Part shown: piece by piece, positions 31,566 through 40,961 of the stretch
Numbering within the stretch: the stretch's first letter is position 1
Layout of the letters: every line of letters begins with the position of its first letter
Position numbers and translations under genes: made by a program
The notes under the pieces: generated by a model
The model's input: the letters and a program-made list of their open reading frames with translations, nothing else
Databases searched by the model: none
What the model was told of the DNA's origin: nothing
Assembly: GCA_964561655.1 (NCBI GenBank)
Contig: CAZLQG010000002.1
Span: 1 to 64,000 of the forward strand
DNA from: CAZLQG01 sp964561655
GTDB lineage: Bacteria; Patescibacteriota; Doudnabacteria; UBA920
Length of the DNA: 64,000 nt
Direction of reading: 5' to 3'

Positions 31566-33851
31566 ATGAGCAAACCGTTAATTATTGTAGAAAGCCCGAC
31601 GAAAGCGAGAACCATCTCGCGGTTTTTGGGCAATGGTTATAAAATAGAAGCCTCTATGGGCCATGTGCGAGATTTGCCCAAATCCAAGCTTTCCATAGAC
31701 GTGGAGAAAGACTTTGAACCAAAATATATTATTCCCGCCAAAGCCAAAGAAACAGTAAAAAAACTTAAAACGGAAGCAAAAAACGCTTCTTCTATAATTT
31801 TGGCAACTGACGAAGACCGCGAAGGCGAGGCAATTTCTTGGCACTTGGTGCAGGCTTTGGGCTTGGGCGACGAGGAAGAAATTGATGAAAATAAACAGGA
31901 CGGACGGATTCAGCGCATTGTTTTCCACGAGATTACTAAGCCCGCAATAGAACACGCCCTTAAAAACCCACGCAAGCTGGATTTAAATTTAATAGACGCC
32001 CAGCAGGCCAGAAGAGTATTAGACAGGCTGGTAGGCTACGAACTTTCGCCATTTTTATGGAGAAAAATCAGGTACGGCCTTAGCGCCGGGCGCGTGCAGT
32101 CGGTCGCGGTGCGGCTTATTGTGGAGCGTGAACGAGAAATTCAAAACTTTAAAAAAGAAGAGTACTGGAGCATAGAAGCAAAGCTCTCTAAAAAAGAGGA
32201 AGCCAAACACCAGTTCATAGCAAAACTTCATTCAGTAGACGGCAAAGCTTTGGGTAAAATGGGCGTTAAAGTAGAGGCGGATGCAAAAAAAATCGAAGCA
32301 AATTTAAAAGGCGCGCAGTACAAAGTTTTAGAAATCACCCGAAAAGAAGTCAAAAGAAACCCCGCTCCCGCGTTTACCACTTCCACACTCCAGCAGGAAG
32401 CCGCGCGCAAATTCGGAATGTCCGCCAAGCAAACCATGGTCATTGCCCAGCAATTGTATGAAGGAATTAAGCTTGGAAGCAAAGGCCACCACGGCCTTAT
32501 TACCTACATGAGAACAGACAGCGTTAATTTGGCTCAAACCGCTTTGCAAACTATTAAAGAACAAATAAAAAAAGAATTCGGCGCAAACTATGCTCTGGAG
32601 AAACCACGATTCTACGCCAACCGCTCAAAAGGAGCCCAAGAAGCGCACGAAGCCATCCGCCCGACCGACATCGCCAAGGCTCCAGAAAACATAGCCAGCC
32701 ACTTGGACAAAGGCCAGCAAAAAATCTATGGTATAATCTGGAAGCGCGCCATGGCCTGCCAAATGGCGCAGGCGGTATTAGAGCAAACCACAGTAGATAT
32801 AAACGCGAAAGATAAATATATATTCAGGGCCAACGGCCAAGTAATAAAATTTGACGGTTTCATTCGCGCTTATACAGAAGGGCATGACGACAACGGTGAA
32901 GAGGAAATAGAAGGCATGCTTCCAGAGCTTAATAAAGATGAGGCTCTTAAGCTTCACGAACTCTTACCGCTCCAGCATTTTACCGAACCTCCTGCCCGCT
33001 ATACGGATGCTACTTTAATTAAAGCCCTAGAAGCCCACGGCATTGGCAGGCCCAGCACTTACGCGCCGACTCTTACCACCGTTCAGGACAGAGGCTACGT
33101 AGAAAAAATTGAAAAACGCTACCATCCGGTAGAGATTGGCTTTGTGGTAAACGACATGCTGGTGGAAAATTTTCCGGAGATAGTGGACATTAACTTTACC
33201 TCGCACATAGAAGAAGAGTTGGACGACATCGCCGAAGGCAAAATCAAATGGCAGGAAGTGGCGCGCGAATTTTACGGGCCGTTCAAACAACATCTGACGG
33301 AAAAAGAAAAAACCGTGGAAAAACAGGTGGAAGAAACCGACATCCCCTGCCCGACTTGCGGAAAGATGATGGTTATAAAATACGGCAGGATGGGAAAATT
33401 TCTGGCTTGTCCAGACTTGGAATGCAAAACCACCAAGCCGCTTCCCGAAGAGGAAGCTAAAATCAAGGAATTGGAAGAAAAAACTAAGGACGAGAAATGC
33501 CCGATTTGCGGTTCGCCGATGACCGTACGGCGCGGACGTTTCGGATATTTCTTGGGATGTTCACGCTACCCCGAATGCAAAGGCATTTCTAAAATTTGGA
33601 ATAAAATTGGCTTTAAATGCCCAAACTGTTTAGCAAACTCTGAGAGAAAAGACAATCCTGGAGATGTGGTAGAACGCAAATCCCGCGGCCGCGGAAAATC
33701 ATTCTTTGGCTGCAATCGTTTTCCGGATTGCAACTTCATTACCAACAAAAAACCTGAAAACGAAAAAGATCTCCAAGAAGCTTACGAACATTGGAAAAAA
33801 AATCCACCCAAACCAAGAAAAACTTATAGAAAGAAAAAAACCGCGAAGTAA
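31566..33851 (+). CDS. topA: DNA topoisomerase I
   Basis: 761 residues from MSKPLIIVESPTKART (31566); an earlier in-frame ATG lies inside the promoter. A type IA enzyme that relaxes negative supercoils. TOPRIM: IVESPTKA and ATDEDREGEAISWH; the active-site Tyr is in TYMRTDSVNL; SAGRVQSVAVRLIV is also typical. The C-terminus has three zinc ribbons: CPTCGKMMV...CPDLEC, CPICGSPMT...CSRYPEC and CPNCLA...CNRFPDC, the third carrying about nine extra residues after its first Cys pair. Basic tail. The stop codon lies in the loop of the terminator. Confidence 0.97.
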   Translation: MSKPLIIVESPTKARTISRFLGNGYKIEASMGHVRDLPKSKLSIDVEKDFEPKYIIPAKAKETVKKLKTEAKNASSIILATDEDREGEAISWHLVQALGLGDEEEIDENKQDGRIQRIVFHEITKPAIEHALKNPRKLDLNLIDAQQARRVLDRLVGYELSPFLWRKIRYGLSAGRVQSVAVRLIVEREREIQNFKKEEYWSIEAKLSKKEEAKHQFIAKLHSVDGKALGKMGVKVEADAKKIEANLKGAQYKVLEITRKEVKRNPAPAFTTSTLQQEAARKFGMSAKQTMVIAQQLYEGIKLGSKGHHGLITYMRTDSVNLAQTALQTIKEQIKKEFGANYALEKPRFYANRSKGAQEAHEAIRPTDIAKAPENIASHLDKGQQKIYGIIWKRAMACQMAQAVLEQTTVDINAKDKYIFRANGQVIKFDGFIRAYTEGHDDNGEEEIEGMLPELNKDEALKLHELLPLQHFTEPPARYTDATLIKALEAHGIGRPSTYAPTLTTVQDRGYVEKIEKRYHPVEIGFVVNDMLVENFPEIVDINFTSHIEEELDDIAEGKIKWQEVAREFYGPFKQHLTEKEKTVEKQVEETDIPCPTCGKMMVIKYGRMGKFLACPDLECKTTKPLPEEEAKIKELEEKTKDEKCPICGSPMTVRRGRFGYFLGCSRYPECKGISKIWNKIGFKCPNCLANSERKDNPGDVVERKSRGRGKSFFGCNRFPDCNFITNKKPENEKDLQEAYEHWKKNPPKPRKTYRKKKTAK

Positions 33852-33866
33852 TTCGCGGTTTTTTAT
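33835..33866. terminator. Bidirectional terminator between topA and the convergent gene
   Basis: AAAAAACCGCGAA-GTAA-TTCGCGGTTTTTT; a perfect stem whose loop holds the topA TAA stop. It also ends the minus-strand gene at 33867. Confidence 0.9.
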
Positions 33867-34184
33867 TTATCCCATATCACCTACAACATGTTCTCCATGA
33901 GCTCTTCTTATCTCTTCCTCTAAATTTTTATTCTCCACCAAATTAATTAGCTGTTGGGCTCTAAAAGCTTCACTTGTTCCACACTCATCCATATGCTCCT
34001 TAAAATAATTAACCCAATATATGAATGTAGGAATATCTCTGGCCTCAGCATTCTTTAAGATTTCAGTGATGGTATATCGTCCAGTAAACACATAATTCTG
34101 AATCATTTGGTCTACGGAATTTTTTTCCCTTTTCTCCCTTCTAAGCATTTCTCCTAATCCTCTTAAATGTTCTCTAAAATTCAT
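33867..34184 (-). CDS. Hypothetical helical protein
   Basis: 105 residues, soluble and mostly helical: MNFREHLRGLGEMLRREKREK, then TGRYTITEILKNAEARDIPTF and AHGEHVVGDMG. No motif recognised. It begins 11 bases after the stop of the NDH-2-like gene on the same strand, so it is likely its downstream operon partner. Confidence 0.65.
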   Translation of the reverse strand: MNFREHLRGLGEMLRREKREKNSVDQMIQNYVFTGRYTITEILKNAEARDIPTFIYWVNYFKEHMDECGTSEAFRAQQLINLVENKNLEEEIRRAHGEHVVGDMG

Positions 34185-34195
34185 TTTTTAAACTA

Positions 34196-35407
34196 TTATT
34201 TATTAAAAAATACGTAATTAAAAGCTTTCCAAAAACCAAGAAACGATTTATAAAATCTAAAATGGGCAAATTTATCTATCAAGTAAGCCAAATAACCTTG
34301 CAAATAAATTCCTCTGTCGCTCATAAGCGCCCACTTCCCGCCAATATTGACTATAAAGCCATGTAGACGCGGCCCATAAACGGGCGGCCTTTTATTTTCC
34401 ATCAATACGGGCAGGGCAGAAGCCACATATTTCGCCTCAGCAAGCGCGTTTTCCACCGAATCAAAAACCGGCCCCCGGCCTTTATACAAAACATGGACAG
34501 AATCCCCAATCACAAATATACGCTCATCGCTTTTGGCGCGTAAAAATTCATCGACGATTATTTGATTTTTTTTGCCGCGTTCAACCGGCGCCAAAAAATT
34601 AATTTCCGAAGCATAACTGCCCGCCATCCAAATTAAAACATCAAAGGGCATAACGCCGCCGCCCAGAATTTCCATCTGGTTTCTCTGCACTTCAAAAACC
34701 GGAACCGAATATTTTATTCTTATGCCCAATTTTTTAAGCCTTCTTTCGGCCAAACGGCTGAAATGACTGTCAAAGCCGGGCATCAGACAATTTAAGCCTT
34801 CGACAATAGCCGGATGAATTTTACCCTTTGGATACTGATTCTTCCAGGCAATAAAATCCAAACAACCGCAAAGTTCGCCGGCCAATTCCACCGCCGCACA
34901 ACCTCCACCGACCAAGACAATATTTAGTTCTTTTTTCCTAGCGTCGTGCCGATGCTGCTGGACCGCAAATTCAATCTGGTTCCTAATTCTTAAAGCGTCC
35001 GACAAAGTTTTAAGCGGCAGGGCATATTCCTTCGCACCTTTGACATTGTGAAAGTCCGCTTTTGAGCCCAAAGCTAAAATTAAATAATCATAATCCTGCT
35101 GCCTGTTTTCCAGTACGACCTTGCGCGCTTTTTGATCTATGAGTTTTGCTTCTCCGCGAATAAACTTAATTTTCTTGCCTTGTAAAATCTCCCTCAAAGG
35201 CAAAACCACATTTCTTTTGGCCTGTTTAATGCCCAAAAATTCCTCTTCGCTCGCTGCTACCTTAAACAGATTCGGCGTAAACAAAAAATAATCGTGCTTG
35301 TCAATTAAAACAATTTCAACTTTTGAATTTTTTTTGAATTTTTTTTCCAGTTCCAGGGCGGCAAGAAGCCCCCCAAACCCCGCACCCAAGATTACTACTC
35401 TTGTCAT
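34196..35407 (-). CDS. NDH-2-like FAD-dependent pyridine nucleotide oxidoreductase
   Basis: 403 residues. The N-terminal FAD site is VVILGAGFGGLLAALELEKKF and is followed by VEIVLIDKHDYFLFTPNLFKVA, typical of type II NADH dehydrogenases. A second dinucleotide site is NIVLVGGGCAAVELAGEL, and IFVIGDSVHVL closes the FAD domain. The C-terminal part is rich in aromatic and basic residues, as in peripheral membrane attachment. It could oxidise NADH with a quinone or other acceptor. No quinone or oxidase genes are visible, so its partner is unknown. Confidence 0.85.
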   Translation of the reverse strand: MTRVVILGAGFGGLLAALELEKKFKKNSKVEIVLIDKHDYFLFTPNLFKVAASEEEFLGIKQAKRNVVLPLREILQGKKIKFIRGEAKLIDQKARKVVLENRQQDYDYLILALGSKADFHNVKGAKEYALPLKTLSDALRIRNQIEFAVQQHRHDARKKELNIVLVGGGCAAVELAGELCGCLDFIAWKNQYPKGKIHPAIVEGLNCLMPGFDSHFSRLAERRLKKLGIRIKYSVPVFEVQRNQMEILGGGVMPFDVLIWMAGSYASEINFLAPVERGKKNQIIVDEFLRAKSDERIFVIGDSVHVLYKGRGPVFDSVENALAEAKYVASALPVLMENKRPPVYGPRLHGFIVNIGGKWALMSDRGIYLQGYLAYLIDKFAHFRFYKSFLGFWKAFNYVFFNK

Positions 35408-35514
35408 TTTTGTTTCAAATACTTTTCAACTACCCGATATTATACCAAATTATAGATGTCCGCGTTAGCGGACACTAAAATTTTACATTTTTAGTTTTTC
35501 ATTTTCAACTTTAT

Positions 35515-36774
35515 TTATTCGTATCTCATCGCTTCCACCGGGTCCAGCTTAGCCGCGCGCCTGGCTGGAAACACTCCAAAAATTAAACCAATCCCCCCTG
35601 CTACCGAAAAGCCAATAACAATTCCCGAAACAGGCACAACAAAACTCCAGGCCAGGCCGCTATAACTTGCGGCAAAAGCCACCAAATAGGCTAAAAAAGC
35701 GCCAACTAAAATTCCTATCACGCCTCCCACAATTGTCATTAAAACTGCTTCTATTAAAAACTCTTTTAAAATATCTGAATTCTTTGCGCCTAAAGATTTC
35801 TTAAGGCCGATTTCGCTAATTCTCTCTGTTACCACCACATACATAATATTCATAATCCCAACTCCCCCTACGAGCAGTGATATAGTAGCAATTGCAATAA
35901 GCAAAAAAGTTACTCCCGCCAAAATACTGTCAAAAATTTCCATTCCTTCATCCATTGTCATTACAAGAAAGTCGTCTTTTACCGGGTCGTCAATATTATG
36001 GTTATTTCTAATAACTATTCTCATATCTTCTGCCGTGGCTCCGACTAAGTTTTCATCTCTAAACTGGGCAATAATTCCTACTAAGTAATCAATCCCCAAC
36101 AATTTTTTATGCAAAGTGTTTAAAGGCATAAAGATTTGGTCGTCTTCTCCAGAAAATCCTCCCTTTCTCTCGTAAACCCCAATTACAATAAAATTTAACT
36201 CCCCCACCCGGACCATTTTCCCAATCGGGTTTTCAGTTTCAAACAAGTCTTCTGCAATACCGTAACCTAAAATAACGACCTGCTCTGCGCCCCTGTTTTC
36301 CGCTTCAGTATAAAACCTTCCGGAAACCAGCTCACCTTTGTCTATTTCAAACCTTTCTTCCGAAGCTCCTACAATTATAGGATTCTTTATAGTGCCTTTA
36401 TAGGAAACAGTTTTTTGGCCATAAGTTAGACCATAAGCATTTACAATATTAGGGAGCCTTTTTACATCTTCCACGTCGCGCGTTTTTAAAGTTGTAATGG
36501 CCATCCCTAAAGCCCTGGACTGGTCCGCCTGCGTCGCCTGCGCGACCGCGCCACCCTCCCTTGCTCTAGTAGTCGGCGGAACTCTGGTTACCACAGAAAT
36601 AATGTTGCTTCCGTAAATTTCTATTTGCTGATTAATAAAACTTTTAAAGCCTTCTCCGGCGGACAAGACTAAAACCACCGTGGCAATCCCGATAATAATT
36701 CCTAAAGTCGTAAGTCCAGTACGAACGGGATTTACGAATAAAGATTTTATTGCTAGTTTAAAAGCTTTGTACAT
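35515..36774 (-). CDS. MacB/FtsX-type ABC transporter permease (second copy)
   Basis: 419 residues: one N-terminal helix, a large extracytoplasmic MacB-PCD domain, then three helices of the FtsX domain and the ending FPARRAAKLDPVEAMRYE. NPVRTGLTTLGIIIGIATVV at the start and VGGVGIMNIMYVVVTERISEIGLKKSLGAK near residue 310 are family hallmarks. It is paralogous to the permease at 36854. With a single ATPase gene upstream the two may form a heterodimeric exporter, or alternative homodimers. Confidence 0.9.
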   Translation of the reverse strand: MYKAFKLAIKSLFVNPVRTGLTTLGIIIGIATVVLVLSAGEGFKSFINQQIEIYGSNIISVVTRVPPTTRAREGGAVAQATQADQSRALGMAITTLKTRDVEDVKRLPNIVNAYGLTYGQKTVSYKGTIKNPIIVGASEERFEIDKGELVSGRFYTEAENRGAEQVVILGYGIAEDLFETENPIGKMVRVGELNFIVIGVYERKGGFSGEDDQIFMPLNTLHKKLLGIDYLVGIIAQFRDENLVGATAEDMRIVIRNNHNIDDPVKDDFLVMTMDEGMEIFDSILAGVTFLLIAIATISLLVGGVGIMNIMYVVVTERISEIGLKKSLGAKNSDILKEFLIEAVLMTIVGGVIGILVGAFLAYLVAFAASYSGLAWSFVVPVSGIVIGFSVAGGIGLIFGVFPARRAAKLDPVEAMRYE

Positions 36775-36776
36775 TT

Positions 36777-36853
36777 CCCTACTAAATTACGAAATTATAC
36801 GAAAATACTAAAAAATTTTTAGTACTTTAGTACTGTTTAGTGCTTTAGTAGGG
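36777..36853. repeat. Imperfect palindromic repeat, family D copy 2
   Basis: CCCTACTAAATTACGAAATT at the left, ACGAAAATACTAAAAA in the middle and TTTAGTAGGG at the right. It fills the gap between the two permease genes exactly. Related to 22466-22538. Confidence 0.6.
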
Positions 36854-38095
36854 CTATTCATATCTCAAAGCATCGATAGGGTTTAATTTTGAAGCCTTAA
36901 TTGCAGGATAGAGCCCAAAAATTACTCCAATTAAAATTGAAACTCCCACGGCTAAAACTATGGAGATAAAAGATATAACAAACGCCCAATCATAACCTAA
37001 AGCGCGCGCCAGCAAAGCTGCCAGGAAAGACACAATAATTCCAAAAATAATCCCAATAATTCCTCCTAAAACTGTCAGCATTCCGGCTTCAAACAAAAAT
37101 TGGTCCCGGATGCTTGAGGTTGTCGCGCCCACAGCTTTTCTAAGCCCTATCTCCCGCGTGCGCTCGGCAACCGTAACCATCATAATATTCATAATTCCAA
37201 TTCCCCCAACAAGAAGTGATATAGCCGCCATAGCAGTTAAAAATAAAGTCATGGCATCGGTAATACTGCTTAAAATATCTAAGGCTTCCGCCTGGTCGCG
37301 CACGGTAAAGTCAACGTCTTTGGGGTCTTTAATTCTGTGCCTTTCGTTTAAAACCTGTTCTATTTCGGAAATAGTTACAGGCACGTTTTCTGAAGAATCT
37401 ACTTTAAGACGAATAGACTGGACATAATTAATGCCAAGGAGTTGTTTTTGCGCAATCACCAAAGGAATAAAAACTTGGTCATCCTGGCTTTGGAAAGCAA
37501 CGCTCCCCCGTTTTTTTACAACACCGATTATTTCAAAAGGCACGCTTTTAATTTTTACAACCTCTCCGATTGGGTCTTGCTGCCCGAACAAATCCTCCCA
37601 AACTGTGTAGCCCAACACCATTACGTTCGCACCTCCCCTGCCTTCCCGCTCATCATAAAATCTTCCCTTTTCCATTTCTATACTCTGAATTTTTGTATAG
37701 TTTGCGTCCGTCCCAATGTAGTTCGTGTCTATATCCCGGTTCTTCCAGACAATTGTTTCTGTCCCTTGAACAAAAGAGACTACGCCTTCTATGTGGGGCA
37801 ATCGCGATTTATTACGTAGGGCTTCTGCGTCTTCTTCTACCAAAGTGGTAATTGTAACCCCGTAAGTAGAAGAAGGTACCCCGGCCTCGTCGGTTTTTCC
37901 TGGGATAACCATTAACAAATTACTTCCTAATTTTATCACTTGGCTTAAAATAAGGCTCTTCGCTCCGGCTCCTAAAGCCATAATAATGATTACGCCTGAA
38001 ACACCAATTACAATTCCCAAAATAGTCAAAAACGACCTCCCTTTTCTAGCCAAAAGGTTCCTGATAACTAATTTGATTGTAGAAAATATTCCCAT
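36854..38095 (-). CDS. MacB/FtsX-type ABC transporter permease (first copy)
   Basis: 413 residues with the same plan as its neighbour: an N-terminal helix at LLARKGRSFLTILGIVIGVSGV, an extracytoplasmic domain, then VGGIGIMNIMMVTVAERTREIGLRKAVGAT and a final helix with YPAIKASKLNPIDALRYE. MacB-type permeases do not move substrate through the membrane but drive extracytoplasmic work or export by mechanotransmission. It lies downstream of the ATPase gene in the same operon. Confidence 0.92.
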   Translation of the reverse strand: MGIFSTIKLVIRNLLARKGRSFLTILGIVIGVSGVIIIMALGAGAKSLILSQVIKLGSNLLMVIPGKTDEAGVPSSTYGVTITTLVEEDAEALRNKSRLPHIEGVVSFVQGTETIVWKNRDIDTNYIGTDANYTKIQSIEMEKGRFYDEREGRGGANVMVLGYTVWEDLFGQQDPIGEVVKIKSVPFEIIGVVKKRGSVAFQSQDDQVFIPLVIAQKQLLGINYVQSIRLKVDSSENVPVTISEIEQVLNERHRIKDPKDVDFTVRDQAEALDILSSITDAMTLFLTAMAAISLLVGGIGIMNIMMVTVAERTREIGLRKAVGATTSSIRDQFLFEAGMLTVLGGIIGIIFGIIVSFLAALLARALGYDWAFVISFISIVLAVGVSILIGVIFGLYPAIKASKLNPIDALRYE

Positions 38096-38160
38096 TCAGT
38101 ACGAAGTGGATTTTAAAATTGAATCAAGAATGCTTGTTGGAGATTCAAAAAAACTATTAA

Positions 38161-38874
38161 CTACTTCTGCAGTCCGCTCCCATCCGCAACTTTCCTGTTC
38201 TCCACTTTTGTATCTTCAACAATTTTTCCGTCTTTAAGATGGATTATTCTTTTGGCATAGGAAGCGGTGTCCCTTTCGTGGGTAACTAAAATTATGGTCC
38301 TGCCTTCGTTATTAAGTTTTTGCAAAATGTCCATTACCACCGCGCCGCTCTTGCTGTCCAAATTTCCCGTTGGCTCGTCTGCAAAAATAATTTTTGGGTC
38401 GTTTACTAAAGCTCTTGCTATTGCTACTCTTTGTTTTTCACCTCCGGAAATTTTATTGGTAAAATAATCCATCCTATGGCCAAGGCCCACGGCCTCTAAG
38501 GCTTTCTTTGCAAGCTCATTATGGTTTTTTTTATGACTGTAAATAAGCGGCAGCTTAACGTTGTCTAATACTGTCGTTCTGGCCAAAAGATTAAAAGTTT
38601 GAAACACAAAGCCCACCCTCTCATTCCTAAGTTCTGCCAAGTAGTCATCCTCAAACTTGGAAGTATCTGCTCCTTCAAAAAGAAACTCTCCGCCTGTGAG
38701 CCTATCTAAAAACCCTATTATGTGCATAAGGGTAGATTTACCGCTTCCTGAAGGTCCCATAATTGCCACGAACTCTCCCTTGTCAATAGAAAAGGTAACC
38801 CCGTGTAAAACCGAAGTTACTACTTCTTCGTTAACGTAATCTTTGGTAAGATTTTCTACTTGAATTAAGGCCAT
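38161..38874 (-). CDS. MacB/LolD-type ABC transporter ATPase
   Basis: 237 residues: Walker A GPSGSGKST, Q-loop FVFQTFNLLARTTVLDNVKLPL, signature ISGGEKQRVAIARAL, Walker B IIFADEPTGNLDSKSG and switch His in LVTHERD. This subfamily powers FtsX-fold permeases. The last residues (ENRKVADGSGLQK) run on past the usual end. Placed between the membrane fusion protein gene and two permease genes on the same strand. Confidence 0.96.
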   Translation of the reverse strand: MALIQVENLTKDYVNEEVVTSVLHGVTFSIDKGEFVAIMGPSGSGKSTLMHIIGFLDRLTGGEFLFEGADTSKFEDDYLAELRNERVGFVFQTFNLLARTTVLDNVKLPLIYSHKKNHNELAKKALEAVGLGHRMDYFTNKISGGEKQRVAIARALVNDPKIIFADEPTGNLDSKSGAVVMDILQKLNNEGRTIILVTHERDTASYAKRIIHLKDGKIVEDTKVENRKVADGSGLQK

Positions 38875-38879
38875 GAATT

Positions 38880-38960
38880 AAATTTTCAATTTACAATTTC
38901 AATCAAACTCATTTTGACGTTCTAGCATTCTGTTAGGATGTCAAAATGTTAGTATGCTAG
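38880..38960. repeat. Short repeats between the ATPase and MFP genes
   Basis: CATTTTGAC and GTCAAAATG form inverted arms around TTCTAGCATTCTGTTAGGAT, followed by TGTTAGTATGCTAGTATGG. Similar CTAACATTTT/ATGTTAGAATGTT words lie at 48779-48840. Confidence 0.5.
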
Positions 38961-38966
38961 TATGGT

Positions 38967-40520
38967 TTACTTTTTTATAAACGTAACCGCTTCCTGCCCC
39001 TCATTCAGACCGCTAATTATTTCAACTAAGCCTCCGTCCGCTTCTATGCCTGTTTCCACTTCCACTTCTTCGTAAGTTTTTTTCTTGGGGTCAATAATCA
39101 CCCTGACGATTTTTTTGCCATTGGAAATTACCGCCCTTTGCGGAACCGCTAAAACTCCCTGCTTCTCCCCGGTAAGTACAGTCATATTCGCGGTCATGCC
39201 CGGCTTGATTTCTTCCAAATTATCCAAAGTGGCGGTGACTTTGTAATTTACCACGCCCGAGACTATGGTAGCTGCGGGGTTAACAGTGGCGACTTTGGCA
39301 ACAAAATGCCTATCCATACCGAGCGCGTCAAAAGTCACATCCACTTCCTGCCCCTCCTTGACTAGGGCAATATTGGCCTCGCTAATATTAACTTCCACGT
39401 GCAAATTGCCCACATCCTGCAAAACAATTACCGGAGATTGCGCCGAGGCCAGTTCGCCAGGTTTAACATCCACCTTGGTGATAGTGCCGGCTGCCGGCGC
39501 TCTTATGATGGTATTTTCTAAATCGGCTTCCGCAGCCTGAACCTGACCTAAAGCAGAGGTAACAGCAGCCTGCACGGCCTGCAGGTCAGCCGGCCTTGCT
39601 TTGATCTTTTTTAAATCTAAAGCCGCCTGCGCCGCCGCAACCGTGTTCTCTGCGGTGGTTATTGCGCTCTTTCGGGCTTCCAAAGCCGTTTGGTAAGCGT
39701 TGTAATTGGTAATATAAGTGCTGGCTAAAGTGTTAGGAATTTTAATAGTCCAATAGTCGCCATTATATGTGGTTCCGGAAAAAACAATGTATAAGCCGCG
39801 CCTGCCCAAAGGCACGGGTGTGGTTTTAACATCTCCGCCAGCGCTTTCAAGACCTGTAAGAATAAAGGCATTGTTGTTGATTGTAATTTTATAAATTCCC
39901 TGCTCTTCGCTGTTATAAGTCCCGGAAATGGTAGCCGTGGCGCTTCCGGAATTGCTGGGATTCGCGACCGCGGAAATGGTGGAATTTAAAAGCGCGTTAT
40001 AAGCATTCTTTACCGCCGTGTCCTGCTGCTGTTTTACGGTTTCCAGCACGTTCTTGGCGTTATCCAAAGTCACCTGGCTGACCACGATATCTTCGCTAGA
40101 AGCGCCATCCAAAACCTTTTGATAATTCGCCTGCGCCTGCGCGAATGCGCCCCGCGCCTGAGTCAAACGCGCTACCGAATCTCTTTGGTCTACACTCGCC
40201 AAAACTTCACCCTGCATGACCTTTTGCCCTTCCTTCACATTAACTCTTGCAACAATCCCGCTGGTTTTAAAACTTAAAGATAAATCCGTTTGCGAAACTA
40301 CCTGCCCGGTAGCCAATACTGTTTGCTTTAAGTCCTGTTTTTTTACGATTTCGCTGACAATACTGTCCGCTGGGTTATCACCTTTAAAAATACCTATTAA
40401 GATAGGTATAAAAATCACCAAAATGACGACTGTCCAAATTACTCTTTTTTTAGTGATTTTGATGCCAAACAATTTTTTTGGCTTTTTGATTTGATTGTTA
40501 TTTTCCGCAGTTCCGTTCAT
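38967..40520 (-). CDS. MacA/HlyD-type membrane fusion protein with an inserted domain
   Basis: 517 residues. An N-terminal membrane helix (VIWTVVILVIFIPILIGIF) leads to the barrel-lipoyl half motif (TSGIVARVNVKEGQKVMQGEVLASVD), a coiled-coil hairpin, the second lipoyl half (IIRAPAAGTITKVDVKPGELA) and beta-barrel/membrane-proximal domains. In the middle of the hairpin, about residues 165-270, lies a Gly/Thr/Tyr-rich beta segment (GTYNSEEQGIYKITINNNAF, GTTYNGDYWTIKIPNT). In Gram-negative MacA the hairpin tip meets TolC, so this insertion suggests a different docking mode. First transporter gene of the operon. Confidence 0.9.
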   Translation of the reverse strand: MNGTAENNNQIKKPKKLFGIKITKKRVIWTVVILVIFIPILIGIFKGDNPADSIVSEIVKKQDLKQTVLATGQVVSQTDLSLSFKTSGIVARVNVKEGQKVMQGEVLASVDQRDSVARLTQARGAFAQAQANYQKVLDGASSEDIVVSQVTLDNAKNVLETVKQQQDTAVKNAYNALLNSTISAVANPSNSGSATATISGTYNSEEQGIYKITINNNAFILTGLESAGGDVKTTPVPLGRRGLYIVFSGTTYNGDYWTIKIPNTLASTYITNYNAYQTALEARKSAITTAENTVAAAQAALDLKKIKARPADLQAVQAAVTSALGQVQAAEADLENTIIRAPAAGTITKVDVKPGELASAQSPVIVLQDVGNLHVEVNISEANIALVKEGQEVDVTFDALGMDRHFVAKVATVNPAATIVSGVVNYKVTATLDNLEEIKPGMTANMTVLTGEKQGVLAVPQRAVISNGKKIVRVIIDPKKKTYEEVEVETGIEADGGLVEIISGLNEGQEAVTFIKK

Positions 40521-40526
40521 GTTACT

Positions 40527-40623
40527 TGCCCCGTTAGAGATGATAATAATCTTTGCGTATTATCTCCTATCCAAAACTGATCTGCTTATTGGCTCGTGTT
40601 AGATAGAATTCTCTAATGGGGTA
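40527..40623. repeat. ~95-bp terminal-inverted-repeat element, family I
   Basis: Left end TTGCCCCGTTAGAGA and right end TCTCTAATGGGGTAA are inverted to each other with transitions only. The element carries no ORF. A ~98-bp relative with ends CCCGTTAGAG and CTCTAACGGG is at 18226-18323. It lies between the AbrB-like and MFP genes. Confidence 0.6.
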
Positions 40624-40634
40624 AAAATTAATTC

Positions 40635-40940
40635 TTATTTGCCTTTTTTGGCCCCTGCCTTGCCGAAAGTTGATTCAACATATTCCTTCACGGTCTTTTC
40701 GCCTTCTGAATTACCCATCATAGTGGTTGCCATATTAATAATGTCCGCGATTTTATCTACCTTAATCATAGACAAAACTTTGCCCATTTTGGTAACCACC
40801 ATTAACTGGTCGCCCGGCTTTATGTCCAGTTCGGAGCGGGCTTTGGCCGGTATTACAATCTGCCCCCGACTTCCCACCGTGGTCGTGCCGTAAAGCTTGT
40901 TTTGCTTAATTAACTTAAGACTTACATTAAATTTAACCAT
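40635..40940 (-). CDS. AbrB/SpoVT-type DNA-binding regulator
   Basis: 101 residues from MVKFNVSLKLIKQNK (40940); longer upstream starts run through the operator and are rejected. It has the swapped-hairpin AbrB fold: YGTTTVGSRGQIVIPAKARSELDIKPGDQLMVV. The remaining part is a short helix and a basic tail (AGAKKGK). The palindrome 20-50 bases upstream is a likely autoregulatory site. The gene precedes an MFP-ABC-permease operon on the same strand, so it may control that exporter. Confidence 0.88.
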   Translation of the reverse strand: MVKFNVSLKLIKQNKLYGTTTVGSRGQIVIPAKARSELDIKPGDQLMVVTKMGKVLSMIKVDKIADIINMATTMMGNSEGEKTVKEYVESTFGKAGAKKGK

Positions 40941-40961
40941 ACTTTTTATTTTAATTCCATA

